In this document: in pieces, positions 57,753 through 64,000 of the stretch
Numbering within the stretch: the first letter of the stretch is position 1
Layout of the letters: every line of letters begins with the position of its first letter
Translations under genes and position numbers: made by a program
Notes under the pieces: model-generated
The model's input: only the letters and a program-made list of their open reading frames with translations
The model's database searches: none
What the model was told of the DNA's origin: nothing
DNA from: Datnioides undecimradiatus
Taxonomy: Eukaryota > Chordata > Actinopteri > Lobotiformes > Datnioididae
NCBI GenBank assembly: GCA_008933995.1
Contig: WARS01000015.1
Span: 15,198,957-15,262,956 of the forward strand
DNA: 64,000 nucleotides
Direction of reading: 5' to 3'

Positions 57753-60367
57753 CACTTGGCCTACATCGCCGAGGCGGCAATCTTTTTTTGCACTCATTGC
57801 AACTGCTATTGAAACTGAATTTGCCTCCTGCTGCGTCCAGTGGCAGAAAGACTTCAAGAGCTTAAATGACTCGTTGATTATCAGTTGAGCAACAGCAATT
57901 TTTCTTGTCAATTATTAGAGTCACTTAGCAAAATACAAATAATACAAAATACAAATAATACAAAGATTTGTTGTTCTGATCTTCTCAAATGTGAACATTT
58001 TGCTGCTCTTTTCCACTGTTTTAACGTCTCTTTTCCTTGTCTATAAAAAGCTCAGGGTTTCTCATTGGACAGGGAAGTTGGCCTCAAGTTCATTACTCAC
58101 CATGCAGATTTCTGTCGCCACCAGATAACTGAGTCTGTTGAACCATTCAACATAAGCTTCCAGGTTGCTGGCCTTCTTGTGATCGCTGAAGCAACTCTGC
58201 AACCACGAGAACAGACTTTCAATTAGCATTTACGCTAATTGCAAAGCAAAAAAAACAAAAAAAACCCAAAAAAAAAAAACAGTGCTGAACTGGAAAAATA
58301 AAGCTGATATTTGATTTTTTTTTTCTGTTCCGTCAGTCAATGCAACATTGAGCATGAAAAATAAACTCTTGGCTAAGGGGACCTGTGTATCACGCTCAAC
58401 TTCACTCTGCCTCTATAAGCACAATAGTGGCCAATGTTATTCACGTTATGCATGCTGGTCTTTTGTGTGGATTCCACTTGATCTAATTCCACACATTCCT
58501 TTGGCCTTACGCCACTCACCCCCATGTAGGATTTCCCGCCAGTGGACGCGCCAAATTTTAACATGCAATCACACACACTCACACACAAACACACGCAGAG
58601 TTATTCTCATCTTTTCAAAGTGGCTCGTTGGGGGTACGAGCCAGGCTAGCCTGAGGCACAAAGGCAGCCTTAACCCCCGCCCATCACCTCGCTTCCAAAA
58701 AAGGGGCTGTTGCCTAGCAGCCGAATGCTAGACAAGAGAGCCCACTGCCAGACAGACAGACACACACACACACACACACACACACGACCAAACTCACACA
58801 CCTCTTCCCAAAACAAACCCTAGGCAGCAGCGGTTGCTAGGAGATGAGATGCATGCATGCCCCACCCATCCAGACACTAGGATGATTTGAGGAAACCGTT
58901 CGTGAGGTGTGTGTTTGTGAGTGTAAGGGACGGATATTTGGTCTGCTGCTACAGTCTAGAAATCACCTGGCCTCACTTTGACCTGTGTGTCATGGCTGGT
59001 CTCAGTGTTGTGTAAACTTATCATCTGTCTGGAAGAGAAACTAGGCCATCTCACTTGTAACACACACCGGACAGACAAATCATGTCTGCACACAGGATTT
59101 TAGTCCAAGACAAAAAAGTATAAAAAGATATTGCATAACAACTGTATATGCTTCTCTTATCTGCTGATTTATTCTTACGAAAGGAATGCAGACGTTACCT
59201 TATCGTTGTCCAGAGGGTCTTTCTGGACGAATGCCTGGACGAATTCTTCAGGTCCGATGTAACTCAGTCTCTCCTGAGAGGCAGAGAAGCGAAAGGGGAA
59301 AAAAATTGAACTCCCTGCATCCATCTTTAACTCGCTGAACGCTGACGAATGTTCTGCAAGAGTTTGCATCACCTTCAAAATCAGGCTATTTTAAAAATCG
59401 CACTTGAGGAATCATTAAGGATTTTTTATGGCTGTGGCCAAAATGGAAATTGTGGGATAAAGTTTTGGAAGAAAAATAAATTACATGAAAAGTTGAAATA
59501 ATAACTAATAAGTCAGATGCTGGATCAGCCAGCATTAGGTTCACTGTATTTTTGCAGCTTTCTGGTAGCAGGACATTGATACTTCTACTGACTTCAGATT
59601 TGTCACTGCTTGGACCTTTAGAAAGCCTCTATCAGCCGTATTTGTAATATTGGGTGATTTGTTGTATCAATGGCAAATTGACATTGAATGAATATAAAGT
59701 TGTGGTCAAACACTGCTGTTCAGAAATCAATGCTGTGGTAGGTCGGACGTGGGAGGAGCCGTAGCATCGGTTCACCACAACCACCACACTGATTTCTAAT
59801 CCATCAAATGTGGCAGCTCTCCTCCGTCTCACAGCTTCTTCTCGCCTGTATCGATTTGGCTCGTGCTGATACAAGCACGAGTCATTGGCAGGATTTCTGA
59901 TTGTACTGTGGGGGATAACATTTACATCTTAATTTGGTTTGGCATGACACAACAAAATGATTGATATAATGTAAAAATTGAAACTGATTTTTAAGATGAG
60001 ACAGGTGAAAAATAAGCCCTCTCAGCCAAACCTGGTTCGATTACAGACTTCTGTAGATCAAGTGGCACTGTCCTTAGGCAAAGACACTTAATTGAGATGA
60101 CAAATATAAAAAAAATGTGGAAATGGCCAACAACATGTGGATTATTCTTACCAGTTCTATGTGTGTGAGCTGTTGGGCAACAGTAAATGGGTCATTGCAG
60201 ATGGATAGCATGTCTCTCTGGATTGCTGCTTGGGGCTTTGCCTTAAGTGCCGTCAGTCTCTCGGACGCCGTGGAGTTTATCTTGACCAGCGCCTCCTCGT
60301 ACTGGCTGAGCACAGTCAGCCTCCTGATCAAGCCCTGGCTCATCTGGCCAACCGCCTTCCTGTAAAC
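46192..60367 (-). CDS. rasgef1b: RasGEF domain family member 1B (C-terminal ten exons, 5' part outside window)
   Basis: Guanine-nucleotide exchange factor; RASGEF1 family members are reported to act on Rap2, and mammalian RASGEF1B is inducible in macrophages. Ten exons join in phase to 984 bases, 327 residues and TAA. Vertebrate RASGEF1B has about 473 residues, so about 146 N-terminal residues, including most of the RasGEF-N region, lie beyond 64000. The window contains VLSQYEEALVKI, then the CDC25-type catalytic domain from QQLTHIEL, ERLSYIGPEEFVQAFVQKDP, NLEAYVEWFNRLSYLVATEI, NFNSLMAIISGMNMSPVSRL, NFYNYRTALRGATQRSI and FFSLLIKDIYFLNEGCANRL, and the tail KFWELAKQVSEFMTW...SLRSTLLSRV. No break seen. 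Whether this is the a or b teleost copy cannot be told. Confidence 0.95.
46998..47030. repeat. Perfect 15-bp inverted repeat with 3-base loop
   Basis: AACATGGAAGCTACA, TAT, then its exact reverse complement TGTAGCTTCCATGTT. The stem does not extend further, so it is shorter than a typical pre-miRNA. Confidence 0.85.
47597..47622. repeat. GT microsatellite
   Basis: Thirteen GT units. Further shorter GT/CGTG repeats follow at about 47710-47730. Confidence 0.95.
47937..48009 (-). CDS. rasgef1b: rasgef1b coding exon (ninth of ten here)
   Basis: Reads LYLASYESEGPENNMEKDRW then KSLR. Donor GTGTGT; acceptor CTCCTCGCAG. Post-catalytic tail. Confidence 0.93.
48010..48843. other. rasgef1b intron
   Basis: 0.83 kb. 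No recognised feature. Confidence 0.7.
48844..48967 (-). CDS. rasgef1b: rasgef1b coding exon (eighth of ten here)
   Basis: Reads KFWELAKQVSEFMTWKKVEC, PFEKDRKILQYLLTAPAFTE then D. Donor GTACGT; acceptor TTATTTCAG. C-terminal part of the RasGEF fold. Confidence 0.95.
48968..49526. other. rasgef1b intron
   Basis: 0.56 kb. No recognised feature. Confidence 0.7.
49527..49622 (-). CDS. rasgef1b: rasgef1b coding exon (seventh of ten here)
   Basis: 32 codons: IVIPFFSLLIKDIYFLNEGC then ANRLQNGHINFE. Donor GTAAAC; acceptor GTCTTGCAG. Core of the CDC25 domain. Confidence 0.95.
49623..52788. other. rasgef1b intron
   Basis: 3.2-kb intron. Contains an A-run at about 49786, a short GCAACTAGCTA direct repeat at about 50600 and no exon. 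Open frames of 60-96 codons are unsupported. Confidence 0.7.
52789..52884 (-). CDS. rasgef1b: rasgef1b coding exon (sixth of ten here)
   Basis: 32 codons: HQMDPSSNFYNYRTALRGAT then QRSITANSSREK. Donor GTAAAA; acceptor CTCCAAAG. Confidence 0.95.
52885..54641. other. rasgef1b intron
   Basis: 1.8-kb intron. No recognised feature. Confidence 0.7.
54642..54721 (-). CDS. rasgef1b: rasgef1b coding exon (fifth of ten here)
   Basis: 80 bases reading GMNMSPVSRLKKTWSKVKTA then KFDILE. Donor GTAAGT; acceptor GTCTTGCAG. Helical-hairpin region of the GEF domain. Confidence 0.95.
54722..57165. other. rasgef1b intron
   Basis: 2.4-kb intron holding the MITE at 55530-55896. No exon seen. Confidence 0.7.
55530..55896. 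mobile_element. Complete MITE with TAAAGGGTCAGTTCACCC-type ends
   Basis: The left end is TAAAGGGTCAGTTCACCCAA, then ATTACA. The right end, reverse-complemented, is TAAAGGGTTAGTTCACCCAA, then ATTACA: 25 of 26 bases match. The 367-bp unit is non-coding. This end sequence belongs to a very common fish repeat. A TTAA at the right edge fits TTAA-type insertion, but the left edge (TATAAA) does not confirm it. Confidence 0.8.
57166..57268 (-). CDS. rasgef1b: rasgef1b coding exon (fourth of ten here)
   Basis: Reads PVKKKHRARVIEFFIDVARE then CFNIGNFNSLMAII. Donor GTGAGT; acceptor CGTTAACAG. Core of the CDC25 domain. Confidence 0.95.
57565..57915. mobile_element. Copy of a widespread fish MITE-type repeat
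   Basis: Contains AAAATAGCCAACATTCATTG, GTTCCTACTTCTCTAATTTG, CAGCTTTTCTCTGTTTCATA and TTTTGGTCAGACAAAA, the hallmark order of a repeat found across percomorphs. The far end reads GTTGATTATCAGTTGAG and TTTTTCTTGTCAATTATTAG. A second partial copy (CTTCTCAAATGTGAACATTT, then TGCTGCTCTTTTCC) lies at about 57978-58020. Recognised from memory; boundaries approximate. Confidence 0.55.
57722..57751. repeat. Uninterrupted A30 tract
   Basis: Thirty A directly after the GGTCAGAC motif of the surrounding repeat; probably an expansion of the usual ACAAAA run. Confidence 0.95.
58101..58196 (-). CDS. rasgef1b: rasgef1b coding exon (third of ten here)
   Basis: 32 codons: SCFSDHKKASNLEAYVEWFN then RLSYLVATEICM. 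Donor GTGAGT; acceptor GTGGTTGCAG. Confidence 0.95.
58197..59198. other. rasgef1b intron
   Basis: 1.0-kb intron with A-rich runs at about 58246-58281 and a CA microsatellite. No exon seen. Confidence 0.7.
58761..58785. repeat. CA microsatellite
   Basis: About 12 CA units preceded by GACAGACAGA. Confidence 0.95.
59199..59273 (-). CDS. rasgef1b: rasgef1b coding exon (second of ten here)
   Basis: 25 codons: ERLSYIGPEEFVQAFVQKDP then LDNDK. Donor GTAACG; acceptor GCCTCTCAG. The open frame extending upstream of this exon is intron. Confidence 0.95.
59274..60151. other. rasgef1b intron
   Basis: 0.88-kb intron. An 80-codon minus-strand frame at 59632-59874 is low-complexity (VVVVV, RRRR) and not supported. 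Confidence 0.7.
60152..60367 (-). CDS. rasgef1b: rasgef1b coding exon (first of ten here)
   Basis: 72 codons: VYRKAVGQMSQGLIRRLTVL, SQYEEALVKINSTASERLTA, RDMLSICNDPFTVAQQLTHI then EL. Donor GTAAGA. The acceptor CTCGATCAG before 60367 gives phase 0; a second AG a few bases downstream (TTTACAG) is possible but would break phase. Confidence 0.93.
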
Positions 60368-63300
60368 CTGATCGAGGGAAAAGGGGAAGGACAGAGGAAG
60401 AAAAGTTAGATGTTACAGAACTGTGTTTAGGGCATCAAAAGAGTTTCCTTCAAGGAGTTATGCAACCACTTGGGAATCGAACATATTCCTTAATGAACAC
60501 CTTCAGACAAGACTGATGGCTTTTCCACAAAACTCCAGCACTATGAACCAGTGCTTTGTTTTCCTGTTCTCCAGCACTGGTCAGGCTTAAAACACAATGG
60601 AAATGATGCTGTTAGGCACAGTTACGTCAGTTTCCCATTAGGTTTGAGGACTGGGTACATGCAAAACACAGTAACAGAGATCGCAACAAGAGACCTGAGT
60701 ACGGTATCCAGTGGCCTGCGTGCTACTGCTTTGTTTACCTCAGCTGTAGGCATTTTAGGTTAAACCCTAACCACTCCTCTCTGGCAGAGAGCGATAACAA
60801 CTTCAATGGAATTTACAACACATATGTTGACTCCATGTCAGCAGAATGGACAGCAAACTGATGCCAGCTCTTAATCCAAGCTTCCATTATTAAATTGTAA
60901 TGCCTTCGGTACTTATTTTGAAGAAAAGCATCCTTTTGGCCATATGCACTGGGAGGGTCACTCTCAATGTTACGCAAGCCACTTCCCACCAGGCTCATTA
61001 CGGCCCCTCAGCTCATCAGGGGCAGAAGAGGGAGAATCTTGGCTCCCTGGCCTCAGAGGTGAAGAGGTCATCCAGTTTTGAACCCTCCTCTTGACTCAAA
61101 AACAGGCCACTGTTAGATAATTGCTCCCTCACTGACATAGTTTAGCACAGAGGTTGCATAAGAGGGTCTATAAAGGGAAGAGGGACATGTGTATTTGATT
61201 TTGTGTATGTGGAGGCTGTGTGTTACTGTATGAACATAGAGGATCCTGTTCACGGCCTCTTTCCATACCACCGGTATGAGCTGCCCAAAAGAATCTGGGG
61301 CAACGAGGGCCCTTTTCTCACGACCACAACCGTCCTCCCTCAACTTTCTGCCAATTCAGCCTCCAGAATCTGGGTTCAACAAGCAAAACTCTAGTTCAGC
61401 AGGGTGGGAAAGGTCACAGCTCGCCTTATAATGAATGCAGAGGTCCAGCGCCTAGACAGCAATCAAGTGCAAGGAGTCGTTGTGGCGCTCAGGAACCTGG
61501 GAAAAAAAATTTAACAGACTCTCTGCAATCTCCTGGAAATAGCCAGGGAAGGAAATTTATTTCCCAGGGCGTGACTAATGCGTCTGTCTGTCGGTGATGT
61601 GGTTGCGATAGGTGTAATGGCACAAGAACAGATGCATTTGCATGTCAGCCAATCAATTGCAGCTCTGTGGATGTTGCAGATTTGGCAAAAGGGTGATTGC
61701 AGGACCTTAGGATGGAGAGTAAAAAATGAAGTTGTGGGGAAAATAATTAATGAAGATAGATACATAGATAGACGGGAGACATGGAGGTCTTCCAGATTGT
61801 TGACTGGCCTTTTTTTCTACCTATTGATAGTTTAATCAAAGAAAGCATGGAGAGATCAAAGGATATCAAAAATAATAATCAACACTACATGAAATACCTT
61901 TATTCAGACCATCAGTGCACTCAGAAAATGCTTGACCACAGTCCTGCACAGTTGGACAACAGCGAGACTCGCCACCAGTGAAAATCGCTCCAGTTGCCAC
62001 TTCAAAGTCAACCATCTGCCGTAGCTTCTGTCCCCACTACAAACAGAGGACGGGCCAGGGTCGGATAAATATAGTCACAGATCTTGGAGACAACAGTGTG
62101 GCTGACATTTCTAAGCAGAGGGAATCACATTTGCTCATCAAACCCATTGGCGTTACAAATGCAGGGACCTAGCAGGGGCACGCTGTTCCCTGCGCTATCA
62201 ACCCTGGCAGTGATCCTGAGGTGGCAGACGGCTGCTCAGTACAACTCACCACGACTGAGCCCATGGTTGCTTCACGCAATCATATCACTTGAGGTCCTCT
62301 TTTTCTTGGCTGAATGGTATTACTTCCTGTTGAGCGCAACCTGACCCACACAAAAGGCCTGGCTGTTTTTAGCAGGTTAGCCAAGCAGCACTAATGAATG
62401 GATAGTAAAGGTGGATTGCAAAAGGGCCATTTTATCTACGAACACATTCATGTTGCCAAGTCACGATGGGGCAAAAATACCTCCCACCTAGCTCCTGTGT
62501 GCTAGGATTTAGCATTAATATGCTACAAGTTCAGTTGAATTCTCGCATGTCAAGTCAATTGTATCTGAGTGCCCACTATTTAAAGTCACATTTTTAGAGA
62601 GGAAACTCTAAGAGCAATGGCAATTGCTCTCAAAGGCAAAGTAGATGTCAGTAGATGTAGAACTAAGAGAAATACAATGCAGCGGCACCTGTCATAAAAG
62701 GGTAATGTGCATGCACAAAAACAGCAATGTTTGTCCAAAAGTCTGCCCTATCTTAAGTGTACCAGGCAAATCCAAGCTGGATATACACTGTGGGATCTGT
62801 TAAATCAACCAAACTTGTCATAATAAAGCAAAAAAAGAACTTGGTGCAAAATAAAAGCTGCACATTTTGAGGGAAGGCAAGAACTTGGTACCACCATATG
62901 AGGTCAGATCAAGATCACAGCGCTTGTTTTCTTCTCAGCTGCTGCTTCCCTATATATCCAACCACATCCATAATGACAGTCTTACTACAGAGATCAAGGT
63001 CCTGGAATGTTCTGAGTGTGGTCTGGACACAACTTTGACCAGATGTTCGGGACATCTATTCTGGACTCTAACCCTTTCCCAGAGTGCTGTGGTCGGCGCT
63101 CTGAAGAACCAGTGTCTTACTCTGTACTCAAGACCTGCTTATGGTCAGACATATGTGTTTTGTTTTCAAAACAAGATTTGGAGAATCCGAGAAACATGAG
63201 ATCAAATTAGTTATGATCAAATCCCTGTTGTTGTCATCGGACTGTTTCCTTAAACTTCAGCAGCCAAGCCTCTTCTAAGAAATCCCCTCTAGCATTCACA

Positions 63301-64000
63301 CCATCCCAGAGTGAGGAATCATGTTTTATTATCACGGGTTATCATCAATGGAGGCATGAATAAACAGTATCATAACTTTACTTCCTCGACATTTGCTAGT
63401 GGCAATTTGTAAACCCGGGGCACTAAAGCTTCTCCAAGAACCATTCATTTGAAAAGCCAGTCTTGGTCACGCTGCACTAATCATGAGAACACGTGCCCAT
63501 GGCTTACATGATATCACAGCACATCTGCAGGGTGTTCAAGTATTGTTTAAAGGTTGCTTTGTCAACACAATACATACATCTAGTGTTCGTAGCCTTTATG
63601 AGTTCACTGAAAAGGCTTTTGTTGTGTTAATGCCACAAGTCTAAAACTCTGCTAATACAGGGTCACTCTAAGGTAATGTTTCCCACACAAATATCTGAGG
63701 ACACATTTTCAGGAAAACTCGTGGTATTTTTGAGAAGTTACTGTTTTTATTAGCTATGTTAAAACATTTTACCATCTAATGATATTGCTGATATCTGAGG
63801 ACTCTGCTACGTTGCAACAGCAGCCAAACAGCAGTCAAGCTAATAGACAGGTTAAGACTTGGAGAAGAAACTGAAAGCAGATGATACCATTATTACATAA
63901 CCAGCCTGTTGCACCAGCTTTCAGGTCCATCACCACCTGCCTGTTACTTTCAGTTTCACCTAAAAAAGTCAGATAATAAACAAAAAAAAATAATGAATAC
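60368..64000. other. rasgef1b intron continuing out of the window
   Basis: 3.6 kb with no exon found on the minus strand; the missing N-terminal exons must lie further right. Stretches at 60.85-61.1, 61.2-61.4 and 61.95-62.3 kb are GC-richer and less repetitive than usual intron. Open frames of 61-110 codons on both strands are not recognised. Confidence 0.6.

Larger units (their letters stand above)
57269..58100. other. rasgef1b intron
   Basis: 0.83-kb intron largely occupied by a fish repeat and an A30 tract. Confidence 0.7.

Noticed and set aside
59632..59874. 80-codon minus-strand ORF with RRRR and VVVVV runs
   Set aside because: Low complexity, intronic, no splice signals or recognisable domain.

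Overview
The window is nuclear DNA of a teleost fish, probably a percomorph. It is AT-rich, and its genes are vertebrate genes split by GT-AG introns. The introns are compact: a whole prkg2 coding region fits in about 21 kb. The spacers carry several short inverted-repeat elements that I know from spiny-rayed fish genomes. Everything below was read by eye: exons were joined by matching conserved protein, splice sites and codon phase. No alignment was run.

Four genes are present, in the order of the human 4q21 block (CFAP299-BMP3-PRKG2-RASGEF1B). (1) At 2164-2256 (+) is the probable last coding exon of cfap299; the rest lies to the left of the window. (2) bmp3 (+, CDS 7134-11902) has three coding exons that join into 464 residues: signal peptide, prodomain, a basic cleavage site and a cystine-knot domain with seven cysteines. 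(3) prkg2 (-, CDS 38781 down to 17725) has 18 coding exons that join in phase into 784 residues of a membrane-targeted cGMP-dependent protein kinase II. A likely untranslated first exon and TATA-type promoter lie at 39.74-39.99 kb. (4) rasgef1b (-, 60367 down to 46192) is represented by its last ten coding exons, 327 residues covering the catalytic Ras-GEF domain. Its N-terminal exons lie beyond 64000.

bmp3 and prkg2 converge, and their 3' ends probably lie between 14.9 and 17.7 kb. prkg2 and rasgef1b are in tandem, about 4.6 kb apart. The genes are not an operon and are not known to act in one pathway. bmp3 (antagonistic BMP ligand) and prkg2 (cGMP signalling in growth plate, gut and kidney) both have skeletal roles in vertebrates; rasgef1b is a GEF for Rap2-type GTPases.

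The non-coding remainder holds several inverted-repeat (MITE-like) elements or fragments (1.15-1.74, 3.37-3.65, 28.4, 32.1, 38.15, 40.9-41.55, 55.53-55.90 and 57.6 kb), microsatellites, two perfect short hairpins (33807-33839, holding a CRE; 46998-47030), CTCF-like motifs and a few stretches that look like regulatory DNA. I found no tRNA, rRNA, CRISPR array, phage or viral gene, and no undescribed gene system. The most useful results are the full exon models, the cfap299 exon, the hairpin-embedded CRE and the inverted-repeat elements.
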